The notes under the pieces: model-generated
Database searches by the model: none
Seen by the model: the letters and a program-made list of their open reading frames with translations, nothing else
Told to the model about the DNA's origin: nothing
Shown here: positions 34,855-46,430 of the stretch, one piece after another
Numbering within the stretch: the first letter of the stretch is position 1
Layout of the letters: each line of letters begins with the position of its first letter
Made by a program: the position numbers and the translations under genes
Source: Camellia lanceoleosa
Taxonomy: Eukaryota > Streptophyta > Magnoliopsida > Ericales > Theaceae
Length of the DNA stretch: 64,000 bases
Direction: 5' to 3'
Assembly (NCBI GenBank): GCA_025200525.1
Contig: CM045761.1
Location: forward strand, 201,181,701-201,245,700

Positions 34855-35050
34855 GAAATTCGATTTGGCCTCCTCGCCGAGCGAAGGATTCTCGCCGAGC
34901 GACCATCGTTTGTTCAGAGCTCCGCCGGCGTAAAATTTCAAAGATCGATATTTTTCTTGTTTCATCGACCGCCGGCGAAGGATTTCTCGCTCGAGCGAAG
35001 CCTTTGATTTTGGAAGCTCGCTCGAGCGAAGGAAGGCTCGCTCGAGCGAG
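34855..35050. repeat. TCGCTCGAGCGA palindrome cluster in the LTR
   Basis: The 12-bp perfect palindrome TCGCTCGAGCGA occurs at 34987-34998, 35018-35029 and 35038-35049, preceded by diverged CTCGCCGAGCGA copies at 34870-34905. The inverted family member at 41930-42135 has four perfect and three near-perfect copies. All sit in the same part of the LTR. Confidence 0.85.
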
Positions 35051-35584
35051 GCCCCTATTTTCAGCAAATTTTGTAAAGTACTTTCTAAGTGCATCTTTAC
35101 ATCCTCATCTCATTCTAGGCATTCTTAGGCCTAGTTTAAGGCATCTTAATGAGGATATAGATGTAGAACACACCAAGGCAAATTAGGGTAAGTTATTGAT
35201 CTTCCCCCAACTGTATAGCTTAGTGTGTGTTCATCCTGCATACTGTATAGGGTTGGCTTACCGAGGAGACGCTCTAGCATACTGTAGCCCAGAACTCTGT
35301 GAGTAACAACTGTGTAAAGATATGTCCAAAAATGATTATCTTCTGAACTGTTTACTTTATTGAACTACTTACCTTATTAAGCTGTCTATTTTATCGAATT
35401 TCTTGGTAATCGAATCGAATCGTTATGAATTGACCAATTTCTTGAATTGATATCGTGTTCATTTGAATCGTTCTTGAATTGACACTACTTCTTGAATTGC
35501 TGTTCAATCGACATTTGTATACTAAATGAACGTATGAGTTATATTACTCGCATTAGGGCATCCTTGGCACCCTCTTGTTTCTTG

Positions 35585-35925
35585 ATTTGGAGCAAAGTGC
35601 TACAATCGAGCCACCTCTAGAATCTACGAGCTAAGTGCTATAGTGGAGCCACCTCTTGAATCCACATACTATGTGAGAGATATCTCTGGGTTCCCAAGTT
35701 TGGAACCACCTCATTTCTTGTTGTGATGGCCACTGCGTATTACCGATATGAAGCAAAGTGCTATACTGGCAGCCACCTCTAGAATCTACGGAGCTAAGTG
35801 CTACAGTGGGAGCCACCTCTTGAATCCCGGTATTACTGATAAGGAGCAAAGTGCTGCTTTCGAGCCACCTCTAGAATCTCTGAACTAAGTGCTCTGATGG
35901 GAGCCACCTCTTGAATCCACAAGTC
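35585..35925. repeat. Minisatellite in the LTR, about four double units
   Basis: Alternating units AGCAAAGTGCTAC...GAGCCACCTCTAGAATC and GCTAAGTGCTA...GAGCCACCTCTTGAATCC. The inverted relative at 40859-43203 lacks this array, which accounts for most of its 530-bp shorter length. Confidence 0.8.
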
Positions 35926-37236
35926 TTGTCTTGTTCTTTGAATTGGCATCTTTGCTCTTTATTCTTTATCTTTGATGGCCATCATTTCTTGTTTGATCTG
36001 TTAAGACCGGTCTTTTAAGACCTACCGTTCTTATCTTTATTCAAGGAATGTACCACATATCACTATTTTAATCAATGAGTGTTATGGCTCAAATATGAGC
36101 CACAAACTAATGTGATAAACCATCAAATGACTGTTTTATCTTGAAAGGACATTTATTCTTAACCCCTTTCGCATTATATTATTCCTTTGGGCTTTAGCTC
36201 CGCTCATATACATATGTAGGTGTACAGCACCGCACCATGCTAAAGCGTCGGGGTTACTTCAGCTTTTGTCAAGCCGCCTATGTGCCTCCTTTGTGAGGTT
36301 CGAGCCTACCTTGCCAAGGCTTAGGGGTGTTTTAGTATTTCCCTCTTGTCTTGTCTTCTTGTTTTGTAATAATGGATCGAATGTATAGTTTGAATGTTCT
36401 TGCCTTTGTTGAGTAGGGATTAAGTCCCTATATTGAGTGTTTGTAAATATTGTATATCTTCTCAGACTGCATTTGTTAATATGCATATGTATGGAAAATC
36501 TTTTTGCATACTGACTATCACGACTCATTGGACATTGTTTATTTCGTATTGGCTTCCGCCTCTACTGCTTTTATTGTATTCTTGTTGGAAAGCCTTTGGT
36601 AATCTCTTGACATCGCGATTCTGATGCTAAACCCATAGGGCCGGGTTTGGGTCGTGACAGCATTCCCGTTGCCCTAGCGTTTTATGCCAAGTACTAAAGA
36701 AATCAAAGGAAACACCGAGGTCTTGGAAGGCGACATTCAGCTTTGGTTAGCTTAAAGTGTGCCCAAGTTCCATGAACCATTTTTTTGAGTTTTCTAATTC
36801 TTTTTTTTTCTTTTTTTTAAAATGTTCGTGTTTTTTATCTTTTTCTTTCATGTACTAAGACTAAGCTTTGATTTTGATTGGAGTTGTAAGTTGAGAATTC
36901 TTAATTTATGTATTATTAATTAATGGATGATAGTAAACTTGGTGGTAACAATGATTAGAAGTTCTTAATTAAGAAAATTGATTTTAAGTTTTAAACCTAT
37001 ATTGATGTCCTCAAATTTTGGGACATCACATTTGCTCCGAACCCTTAATCAACATGTTACTTGAAATGTTTTGCTCTACCATATCCAAAGGCAATAACAA
37101 TGCCTTTGATAAGTCAAAGGCCAAGTCACTTGAGTAGATTATGTTGTTCGATGTAGTGATTGCTCGGCCGTTATGCTCCAAGGAAGGCACCCATTCTTCA
37201 ATTAAGCCCTACTCATTAGAAACCTGAGCAACTTCT

Positions 37237-37725
37237 TTACCTTTGGACCTCTTCCTCTTGAGGCCCTATCAGCAGGAAGAGTAAAAGTAGCAACGGGAGG
37301 AGGAGGAGCAACAACATGCTTTTTGCACCATTAGACCTCTTAATCAACGAAGAAGGAACTCGTGTGTCGACCGTAGAAATAGCCAAAAGGTCCTCATCAT
37401 CAGATCTAAAGACTAAGGCATCAAGAATGAGCTTTTGGCGGTGATCCATTTCGTTTGCTAAGTCTGGCGACAGAGAGTAGCCTCTACTGAGTGATTCGCT
37501 TGATGAACAAACAACAATGGAAGAGGAAGCTCTGGTGGTATGGCCAACTTGATCTTCGGTTTCTATTTCAGATGAGTCCCTCAAGAAGTTATTTACTTTG
37601 AGTTTTCGTTGGATAAGATATCTGTAAGTTCGCACATAGTTAAGCAAATGTGGGGCTGACTGAACAACTTTGATGTCCCTTAGATGCACTTTCTTTGGCC
37701 TCCTTTTTAGCTTCTTTGAACCTGC
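37237..37725 (-). CDS. Antisense ORF of the Gypsy element, middle exon
   Basis: On -, an acceptor-like CTTGCAG at about 37726 opens an exon starting GSKKLKRRPKKVHL, followed by a Ser-rich region and HRQKLILDALVFRSDDEDLL. The frame stays open to 37237, although the last part becomes poly-Leu and is probably frameshifted. It lies between the N-terminal domain exon (38318-37953) and the site where the solo LTR interrupts the gene at 37030. No function known. Confidence 0.55.
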   Translation of the reverse strand, partial: AGSKKLKRRPKKVHLRDIKVVQSAPHLLNYVRTYRYLIQRKLKVNNFLRDSSEIETEDQVGHTTRASSSIVVCSSSESLSRGYSLSPDLANEMDHRQKLILDALVFRSDDEDLLAISTVDTRVPSSLIKRSNGAKSMLLLLLLPLLLLLFLLIGPQEEEVQR

Positions 37726-37952
37726 AAGTAAGAACAACAACACTTAAAAAAAAATAAAAAAATCACAAGCAATAAGCGAATGGACAAAAGGAAACTAAAA
37801 CGAAGAATGACTTGGGTGGCTGTTCTGCTTTGATCAGACCACTCCTCGGCCGCAAACTCCTAATTCCCTCCGACTTGAAGGAAATCAGAGCCATGTTTGT
37901 CATTATTGGGAAGTTCAGTGACAAGTTAGAGGTCCAACGACCGAACTTTGGC

Positions 37953-38318
37953 CTAATAGATTTTGCTGTCTTTGTTATGAGACAAGGAATAGCAATGAAG
38001 GATATTCCAAATACCCAAGTCCAAGTCTAAGAGGTCGTCCAAGACCGAGACACCGTTTACCACTCTAAATGTGTTCATTGATATTTGCATTGGTGTTAGT
38101 TCAAAATAAGAACAGAATCGACGCAACAAGGGGTTCAACGGAAACCTAACACCCTCCTCTACAATGGAAGCAATTGAAAAGGGCATTGTGGTGCTCGTAC
38201 ACGCTCGATCCCCATCCACCACTGACAATGTCAACGTGACATCATTGGGAATGTGATATCTTCGGCGGAACTCATCCATTCCCGCCGGAATGTCCACTAA
38301 GTTCCGAAACTTACCCAT
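37953..38318 (-). CDS. Antisense ORF of the Gypsy element, N-terminal domain
   Basis: A 121-codon frame on - begins MGKFRNLVDIPAGMDEFRRR and includes PFSIASIVEEGVRFPLNPLL then RRFCSYFELTPMQISMNTFR. This pattern (hydrophobic start, GVRFPLNPLLRRF, ELTPMQI) matches what I know of the Pfam family annotated 'putative gypsy type transposon' (PF04195), the usual N-terminal domain of antisense ORFs in Tat elements; I could not search it. Its coding frame continues, after introns, to 37725-37237 and, across the inserted solo LTR, to 31323-30667. Confidence 0.65.
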   Translation of the reverse strand: MGKFRNLVDIPAGMDEFRRRYHIPNDVTLTLSVVDGDRACTSTTMPFSIASIVEEGVRFPLNPLLRRFCSYFELTPMQISMNTFRVVNGVSVLDDLLDLDLGIWNILHCYSLSHNKDSKIY

Positions 38319-40660
38319 GAGAGGTGCAACGTCTCACCGAACAACTACACTAAGGATAACTTGAAAGGTTAGCGGTACAACAGCCGACCGAGCAATCGTG
38401 TGCTAGACAACTCTCAATGTTACACCTAACCAAAACAACAATGGTGGAAGTGGAAAGGAAATACACAGTTCAATAACTTACGGTGCCGAAACCAAGTGGA
38501 ACTCGATGGCAAGTGTCTCTGATGAAGCAATCCACTTGTGGCAACCAAGAGATAAAAATTGTGAGTTCACCGGGAAATTAAGAAACCACTGGAAACAGTG
38601 GTGAATGAACAGCTACAATGAAAAAAGTAAAAAAAAACATGAAAAAGGTAATAGTGGTCTGAAGACTTACAAAACTAGTGTTAGCAATGCGAATTAATAA
38701 GCGACGATGGCAAACCCACTGCGAGAGAAGGAACACTGGTGGTGAAATAGTGACTCTGGAGTAGAGGCACAAGAAATGGCACTGAAAAGCTGTCAATACC
38801 ATTGGAGAAAATAAAAACTTCGGAGCTTAAGACGCTAGATATGGCAAAGCAAGGTAACGTAGGCAAAATGGGCAGGCCATAGGTGACAAGACAACGGTGG
38901 GATCACTCTTTCACCATCAAAAAGGTACTGTTCAAGATGTTTGTGAAGCCTAATCCAACATGAAGTAAAAAAGAGATTGGTCTATTTGAAGTTGAATTTC
39001 TAGAGAGAGAACTAGAGGACAAGCTCTCAAATTTTAAAATGGCAATTAATTTCAAAAGTGAGGAAACGTAAGGATAAAACCAATGTTAGAGATTCTGTTC
39101 AGAAAATAGGTCCTAGTGTTTCTAAAGTCGAAAAGTGAGAAAGTGAAGACATGGGAAAAGTGGGCTTGGAAATTCAAATGTTTAGAGTGAGAAAGTGATG
39201 GGTAAGATGGGTTTTCTCATTTTCAAGGAAAAAAAAAACTCTAAGATAGGCTTGCTTTCATGTCACGTTGGCAGCCCCCAAACTAATCAAATATGGACGC
39301 GTGATGGCTCGACAGTTGGAGTAAGTACATTAGTCAGGGCCGAGCTTAAGGTCCAATGACAAGGCCAAGGTAACGGCCGACCGAGCTGCGATGCTCATGA
39401 AACACCAAAAATGGGTCAGCCGAAGCATTTTGGACCGAGCTGAAGGACACTCAAAATAATGGCGACCAAGCGTAAAATCGGCCTAGCTCTAAATAACTTT
39501 TCAGGCCAACCGAGCAAGGCATGTGTGTGTCTGAAACACCACCAAATAACTCAGCAAATCAGCGAGCAAACTCAAGTTCTGGAAATCTAATTTTTTGTAT
39601 GAAGACGATGGGCAAACTAGGCCATAGATGGGTCGACCAACCGAATAATAAAGACAACCGAACAAGAATGAACCGAGAAAAACTGAAGGTAGTCGAGTGA
39701 CGCAGAACAAGAACTTGAAGACTGCAATAAAAAGACCAAGCTGGGTAAATGTCGTGCGTAAATTAAACAGGAGTTGTTCGACCCATCATGTGTCAGAATA
39801 GGCTTGACCGAGCAACAACACCAACCAAACAAGCATGACCGATCAGTACCTGAAGGTGAGACTAAATTGATGAAATAACGGACCAAGCTACAACTTCATT
39901 AGATGTAAATAAGGTTGGCCAAATACAACAGAGGACCAAGCAATGCAAAGTTCAGGTAAACCAACAAGGAAGACCCATGACCGACCAATGCATGAAGAAG
40001 TGAGTTGAACAAATTGATTTGCCAATCATGCTCAAACAAGATAGTGCATGAGTAGGACTTGGCCAACCAAGCATTGAGAACATCACATTGATTTTCTAAT
40101 GAGACCGAGCAATCAGAATTTTTCATTATTTATTCTTGTTGGAAAGCGCACTTGCTCAGAGCATATTATACAATTTTTGTAGTTGCTCAACCCACTAATA
40201 AATTTGTTTAGATAATGCATGTGCAAAGTAAGCAAAAGAGTATTCATCCTGTGACCATGCACAAAAAGTCAAGCAACGGACCCACCAAACACTCAAGGTA
40301 ATTGTTTACCCAAGTTGAAGATCATGTGCAATGTGCTGAGAAAAAGAATAAATGAGTTGCTCAGTGGATATTAGGGCCCACCTAATTTGGCCATGCAAGA
40401 TCAAGTATTTAATTTATCAAATACAAAACATGGCAACCAAGCCAACTTTCACACAAACTTAGCCTACTAAAAAAATTATGGGTGGACCGAGATACTCTTG
40501 TATATTTACATATAAATATATAAATCTAATTGTCTTCTTGTAAATTCGAGGACCCAGATCCATTTATAAGCATAAAGGTCATAGTACATTTTGAACAAAT
40601 TGGGCCGATGTACAACAATGGCTTCTGCTCAATAAATTTAAATGCAAGCCAGGGGGCAAA
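38319..40660 (+). other. 3' non-coding region and polypurine tract of the Gypsy element
   Basis: Repeats of GACCGAGC / GGCCGACCGAGC / CCAACCGAGCAA words run from about 39320 to 40100; the same word is in the LTR. Upstream of 39320 the - strand may hold the promoter and leader of the antisense gene. The tract CCAGGGGGCAAA (40649-40660) touches the 3' LTR and is the polypurine primer. Small ORFs here are not convincing. Confidence 0.6.
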
Positions 40661-40858
40661 TGAAGTGGGATAAAATTAACTAAGCCTTGGTGTTCGGTCC
40701 AAAGCCGGACCCAATGACCAAACACTTACTCTCGATCAAGGCAATCAAGGTAGCTCGGCCCAATCCGAAACGGACCGAGCAATATGTTGGACAACCACTC
40801 CAAAGTGGGCCGAGCAACATGTTGAACCTCCTAGTTAGACAACCACTCTAGAGTAGAC

Positions 40859-43203
40859 TGTCACGACCCAAACCCGGCCCTATGGGTTTAGCATCAGAAT
40901 CGCCAAGAATCCGAGATTACCAAGGCCTCAATAACAAGAAAACAGTTGAACAGATCACGGTGCTGGCGGAAATATCTGATAAATAACTAGTGTCCATTGA
41001 GCTGTGAAAATCTGTATGCCAAAAACATTTTTCATGCATTCAAACAGTTCAAAAGCAGTACAATCTATACAATCATTTACAAACATTCAAGGGGACCTAA
41101 TCCTCGATAATGATGCGGTAAAACAAGGCGATGCCTATATAATAGTACAAAAGCGGTGAGAGGACAGTGGGGACAATAAAAACACCCCAAACCATAGCAT
41201 GGTGACTGAACCTCACAAAGGAGGCACATAGGTCGGCTTGACAAAATCGGGGACCAACCCACGCTCCTAGCTCGATGCAGCTGAGAACCTACATATATAT
41301 ATAAACGGTGAGCTAAAGCCCGATGAATAACATAATGCGTAAAGAGGTTATGAATGAATGTCCTTCTGAGAATGAAATCAATTCATTAAATGAGATTTCA
41401 TCTTTCAAGATTTCATCAATCACCATATGTGGTACATCCATTAGCCTATAAACAAGAGGGTCCAAAAGGACCCGGCCTTACTGAACCCAGAATGATGGCC
41501 ATCAACGAAGAAATATGATTCCACAAGGAACAACAGAGCTCAGAATAAGATAAAGAATTGCTAAGGATGCCTGTCTGATTGAATACAGACATACATTCAT
41601 TCAAGAACAATAGCGATTCAAGATCGATTCGATTGTGCAAAAGATAACCATTTTAAACATATCTTTACACAATTGTTACTCACAGAAATTGGGCTAATAG
41701 CAGCTAGAGCGCGTCCCCGAGAGCCAACCCTAAACAGTTAACAAATAGAACACACACTAAGTTTCACAGTCAGAAAGGATGGTAATTAAATCCCTAAATT
41801 TCCTCGGTGTGGTTCTATGTCTAAATCCTCATTAAGATGCCTTAAACTAGGCCTAGGAATGCCTAGGATGGGATAAGGATGCAAAAATACAGTTGGAAGG
41901 CATTTTTCAAAAGTTGCTAAAAACAGGGGTCTCGCTCGAGCGAGCCTTCCTTCGCTCGAGCGAGGTTGCAAAATCAAAGGCTTCGCTCGAGCGAACAATC
42001 CTTCGCTCGAGCGGTCTGATGAAATGAAAAAGTACTGGTTGTTGGATTTTTACGCACGATACCACGCTAGATGCTCGCTCGAGCGGAGACCTGAATAAAA
42101 GGGTGCTCGCTCGAGCGAGGAATCCTTCGCTCGAGTGAAGAAGCCAAATCTGGAATTTCCAGATTTGCCTCCCAAGCTCAAACCAAGCATTTTCAACTCA
42201 ATTCTCGACCTCTTGGGCCCAAATTCTGGAAAATACATCCCAAAACAATGTATAACAAGTTTCAAAAGCCAATTTATGAATTCAAGCCCCAAAGGTGAGT
42301 CAATTAAATCCAAAATTCAACCCAATATCAAGAACAATTTCAAAACATGCAATGCATGAACTTTAAACCAAAATTAAGGTTCAAATCTTGCTCTAGTGAG
42401 CTCAATAGTTGGAAAACAAAATGAAAACATGGACTTTGTTAGAAATATGAGCATGCATGTACAATCCAACATGAATTCAACTCAAAAATCACTAATTTAG
42501 CCATGCATGCAACAATTCAAGCATAATCCAACTTATTTGCACTAAATCATGGTTTAATCCTACAATGGAGCATGAACCATGCAAGATGAAACTTAAGGAC
42601 AACAAGAGGATGGTGAATTTCCTTACCTAAGTCTCAATTTCTTGTCTAGGAGTTCAATTATGCAATCTATGCCCCAAGTCTTCAAGCAATTCTAATGTAC
42701 TCAAGATGAAAACACTCTCACTCTCAAATCTCTCTCTCTCTATTCGGTGGTGGACTCAAATGTGCTAAAGGAGTGTTGTATAATGCAAGACCAAGTCTTG
42801 GGCAAGGTGTGGTGTAGTGGCCCACTAGGTGGCTTAAGTGTAATTAAGTCAAACTTGCCAATTAAATCAATATTTAATCTAATTTAATCATTCCAAATCA
42901 CATTTTAAATAAATATACCATTAAATCACAAATATTCTACTGATCTCAAAACACGAAACGATTTCTAATTCGTCCGCCGATAAGGCCTTCAATTAGCAAT
43001 TTAAACATACAATTCAAGCAGATAGTCATTCAATCAAGCAGATGCAATATGCAATTCAATAGATAAACTTATTCAATTTCGGTTTGATTTCAATCATCCA
43101 ATCAAGATGCCGGTTAGTTCAATTATCGGTCATTATCGATTACTTAACAAGAACCAAGAGCTAATTCAAAGCTTTATCGATAATCAATACGAGGGTTGTT
43201 ACA
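40859..43203 (-). mobile_element. Solo LTR in inverted orientation, 2,345 bp, TSD TAGAC
   Basis: On + it reads TGTCACGACCC...GGGTTGTTACA, flanked by TAGAC (40854-40858, 43204-43208). Reverse-complemented, it aligns in structure with the LTR at 33785-36659 (TGTAACAACCCTCG start, GGGTCGTGACA end, palindrome array, GTAAGGAA donor-like site, here near 42625). It lacks the minisatellite of its relative. It disrupts the 3' LTR of the Tat-like element, so it arrived later. Confidence 0.88.
41930..42135. repeat. TCGCTCGAGCGA palindrome cluster, inverted LTR copy
   Basis: Perfect palindromes at 41932-41943, 41952-41963, 41983-41994 and 42107-42118, with one-mismatch copies at about 42003, 42073 and 42128. 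More copies than in the relative at 34987-35049. Confidence 0.85.
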
Positions 43204-43779
43204 TAGACTAACTTAAAGAAGGCCAATTCACTGAAGATCTTTCTTGGGCTCACAAGAGACAAACAACTCTGCTCCTCTCCTTTTGTCTGAACAGAACGTG
43301 GAGACATGGAGAAGAGGGACAAGGCGCACATATGACAGACCTGCATCTGAATGTCAAGCGGAGTGGTCGTCCTCCTTCAATGAGAGATGACCACTAATAA
43401 AACAAGCAAGACAAACTTGCATCTGAGTGTTAGGTGGAGTGGCCGTTATCCTCCAATGGAAGACAACCATGAGTGAGACACATTGGACAAATGGCAAAGA
43501 GAGAAAGTCTTGGAGGACAAGTAACATTCTTCTATAAAATGTGAGCACTATTCACTCTCAAGGGATCCGAAATCCACACACTTAACATATGTACATTCTT
43601 TGTATTCTCTCTTCTTCTTCTCTCTGAGTCCCTGACTTTACCATCGGAGAGGTTTCCGACCAAACCCCGGTTGGGTAGCCTCACTATTTGTTACTCTGTG
43701 CAGATCTTCAATTCCCAGAGCACGCTGTTCTTTCATGAAGTTCAACCCTTCTTCATAGTGCGGAAATCACCCCCTTACA

Positions 43780-45607
43780 ATTACAATTTTGTTATAATTA
43801 TACGAGCATTCTCTTCCAATAAGAGAGATATTAAGGGTGTTAAATTTGATAATTAAATTACTCTTTTACCCTTGTGTTTTAATTTGTCAAAAATTTACTT
43901 TGTATCAAAATCAATAAGATTAGTTAAATACTCTCTCTAAAATAGTTGTTATGGGTAGGTAAATAAGTAATTTTATCTTACCCGTTAACCCATTTTTTTT
44001 ACTTTAAAATCTGTTTAAAATATTTAGTATAAAAGAAAACTTGAAATTCTATAAAATATAGTAATGCTGTAATTATTTTAAAATTTGTTTAAAATATTTA
44101 GTATAAAATAAAACTTGAAATTCTATAAAATATAGTAATAATGGGAAAAAAAAAATAGAAGGAGTGCATATAAATGTTATGCAACTTTAAAATTTAAAAG
44201 TGACTATTGTCATTTTGTAAAATTGCGGATGCCAAGGGTACTATGGTTTTTCAAAATCCAAGGGAGGACAATGCAATGTATTATTTGTAATGTAATATTT
44301 TATTTTTTTATTCAAGAATATCCTATGTGATACTGACATTTTTAATATTATAAACCAAAATTAGGCAATTTCAATTACAAAATAAGAGGATGAGCCACAT
44401 TAATACATTTGAAAATGTCATATAAAAATTCTATTTACATGGACCTTAGAACAACTACATCAAAAAATTCCGTATAAAATATTTGTTTGTATAGATATAT
44501 ATATTTGAATGTAAGGTATAGATATTGTTTAGTAATATTTATGGAGAACTTTTTCATAAATCTCTTTTTACCTACTTATATTTCATTTAGTCCATATTAT
44601 TTTTTTATATTCTAAGTCTTATGGGTAACATAGTTATCAAAATACCCCTAATAATATTCATATTTACAATGTAAATGTTCTGTGATGTGAATATTCATAC
44701 TGTCAATATGAATGTTAACATGTCAATGTGAATATTCATATTATCAATGTGAATGTTCATACTATCAATATGAGCATTCACACGTCAATGTGAATATTCA
44801 CATTGTAAAATATAAATGTTTACATCACCAAATTGTTAACCGTTCAAAAAATATTTGTAAGGATAAAAATGTCCATAAAATACCTTAAATATGAGAATTA
44901 GGATTTGATAGATCAAATGTTCAAATAATAGGATTTATTGGAATACAAGAATATCTCGTGGACTAATTAGAATATAAACATTTGAAAAAAGATTTTCTAA
45001 TAAATCTCTCAATATTTGTAGTTTATCATTTTCTATATGTTTATATTTATTTTTGATAAAGAGGAAAATAACAACAAATTTAGCTAAAATGCACATAGAC
45101 TTGTACTAATAGAAGATAGTTAAAGTAGATAACTTTATTGAAGTGTATATTAAAAAAATGACCAACTAAAATAATAAAGTGAAATTTTAAATAATTATTT
45201 TGACTATCCTTCTAATAGACTATTTTTTCTTAACATCAAATAACCATATAAGCAAAGGTATTTCACACATCATTTGGCTCTCCCCCCAGAAAAACAAAAA
45301 AATAAAATAACTTCACAATACTAATTTCTCAAGGTTAGAAACTTTTAATGGTGATTGTTTCAACAGCAAATCTATCTCAGAATGAAATCATCAAACTTTT
45401 TTAGCCCTAAACAGTCCTTCATTTGGCAATATAGTTTGGAGTCAAAATAGCCACATTCGTCCAAAATTGGCTAAGTAGCCACTAGCAGACAAAACACTAT
45501 CACATGCTCACAAACAACTCAGTGCTTGGTGAATTTACCAAACTACCCCAAGCGAATCTGCTTCACTTTCACACAAGCATCAATTCATACCACTAGCAGA
45601 CAAAATA
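43780..45607. other. AT-rich intergenic DNA
   Basis: No gene. A direct duplication of about 55 bp (AAAATTTGTTTAAAATATTTAGTATAAAA-type) occurs at 44007-44150. At 44640-44830 GAATATTCATA/AATGTGAATGTT units repeat with partial dyad symmetry. 45400-45600 is less AT-rich (TAGCCACTAGCAGACAAAA occurs twice, at about 45475 and 45590). Confidence 0.5.
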
Positions 45608-46430
45608 GTCACATCATTTTGCACGTCATCTTAAAATAAAAACATAAAAAATCCTTTTCCAAAAAAGAAAACAAATAAAAAGCAAAAAAAAAAAAGGCAT
45701 AAAAATAAAACCGAAATTACCATTTTCCACGTCGTTTAAAATAGAAAACATGAAAAAGCATTTCCCAAAAAAAAATAATAATAAAAAAAAAGAAGAAAAA
45801 AGACAATAAAATAAAATTGAAATTTTCCACGTCATTTAAAATAAAAAAAACATGAAAAAGCATTTTCCAAAAAAAAAAATAAATAAATAAATCCAAAAAA
45901 AGACAATAAAATAAAACCGAAATTAGCATTTTCCACGTCATTTTAAAAAAAAACATTTAAAAATCCTTTTCAAAAAACAAAAAACAAATTTTAAAAAAAA
46001 TCGAAATTATCATTTTCCACATCATTTGAAAAAAAAAAACATAATAAAGCCTTTTCCAACAAAAAAAAAAGAAAAGAAAAAAAAGAAAAGAAAAACACAT
46101 TAAAATGAAACCGAAATTAGCATTGTAAATGTCATTTAAAATTATAAAAAAAAAACATGAAAAAGCCTTTTCGAAAAAAAAAACAAATTAAACAACAAAA
46201 AAAAAAATCAATAAAATGAAACCGAAATTAGCAGTTTTCATGTCATTTCAAAAAAAAAAAAAAATCAATATAAAAAATTTTTTAAAAAATGAAAACAATA
46301 TATCATCCAAATTTACATTTTCCACGTCATGTTCAAACAAACAAAACATAAAAAAGTCTTTTTCAAAAAAAAAAAAGCAAATTTGGAAAAAAAAAAAAAA
46401 AAAGAAAAAGAAAACAATACGCTGACGTGA
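45608..46430. repeat. A-rich tandem array, about eight units of 85-115 bp
   Basis: Each unit has CCGAAATTAGCATTTTCCAC, GTCATTTAAAAT, an A-run, CATGAAAAAGC and TTTTCCAAAA, then a variable A-run. Units begin near 45610, 45715, 45820, 45922, 46005, 46112, 46225 and 46310. The Phe/Lys-rich ORFs across it are artefacts. Confidence 0.85.

Larger units (their letters stand above)
33785..36659 (+). mobile_element. Solo LTR, 2,875 bp, TSD GCATT
   Basis: Starts TGTAACAACCCTCG, ends GGGTTTGGGTCGTGACA, with a perfect TSD GCATT (33780-33784, 36660-36664). A TATA-like TTGTATTATATC near 34186 is followed by an A/G-rich leader and a donor-like CTCGAG|GTAAGGAA at about 34386, so + orientation is inferred. 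It contains a palindrome array (34987-35049) and a 35.6-35.9 kb minisatellite. The same family occurs inverted at 40859-43203 and at 63307 to the window end. Confidence 0.88.
31339..37030 (+). mobile_element. Solo LTR (2.8 kb) with a second solo LTR nested inside
   Basis: Starts TGTAAGAACTTG, ends GGGACATCACA. Flanks TCTGC (31334-31338) and TTTGC (37031-37035) match 4/5, taken as a TSD with one later mutation; joining them restores antisense coding text. Without the nested 33785-36659 insert the LTR is about 2,812 bp. An A/G-rich leader (31870-31925) followed by CTTGAG|GTAGGAA near 31984 resembles a promoter-proximal exon and splice donor and suggests + orientation. No internal domains, so it is a solo LTR of a Gypsy-type element. 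Confidence 0.75.
14758..43779 (+). mobile_element. Ty3/Gypsy element, Tat-like, with three separate later insertions
   Basis: The element spans 29,022 bp with LTRs starting TGAAGTGGGATAAAA and ending near ACA. Removing the insertions 17257-25752, 31339-37030 and 40859-43203 plus their TSD copies leaves about 12.5 kb. The order is 5' LTR, primer site, gag, protease, RT, two RNase H-like segments, integrase, then a long 3' region with an antisense ORF, a GGGGGCAAA polypurine tract and the 3' LTR. Large size, a second RNase H and an antisense ORF between pol and the 3' LTR are described features of the Tat lineage. All frames carry stops, so it is dead. No matching TSD is visible: TTTTT precedes 14758 and ATTAC follows 43779. 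Confidence 0.85.
40661..43779 (+). repeat. 3' LTR of the Gypsy element, split by a solo LTR
   Basis: Segments 40661-40858 and 43209-43779 together match 14758-15524. Compared with the 5' LTR this copy lacks about 29 bp near 40704 and has an extra copy of a CCGAGCAACATGTTGAACC unit near 40810, besides many substitutions. Ends at CCCCTTACA. Confidence 0.85.

Noticed and set aside
34654..35186. Overlapping ORFs on both strands containing RSSEGRLARARPLF, also found in the inverted copy at 41786-41998
   Set aside because: They read through the TCGCTCGAGCGA palindromes in an LTR. Similarity between copies follows from the shared LTR, and no start, splice or domain supports a protein.
43780..43784. 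ATTAC after the Tat-like 3' LTR as its TSD, or as a link to the second Gypsy element, whose TSD is also ATTAC
   Set aside because: The left flank of the first element is TTTTT, so it is not a TSD. The shared pentamer with the second element, 2.9 kb away, is most simply chance in AT-rich DNA.
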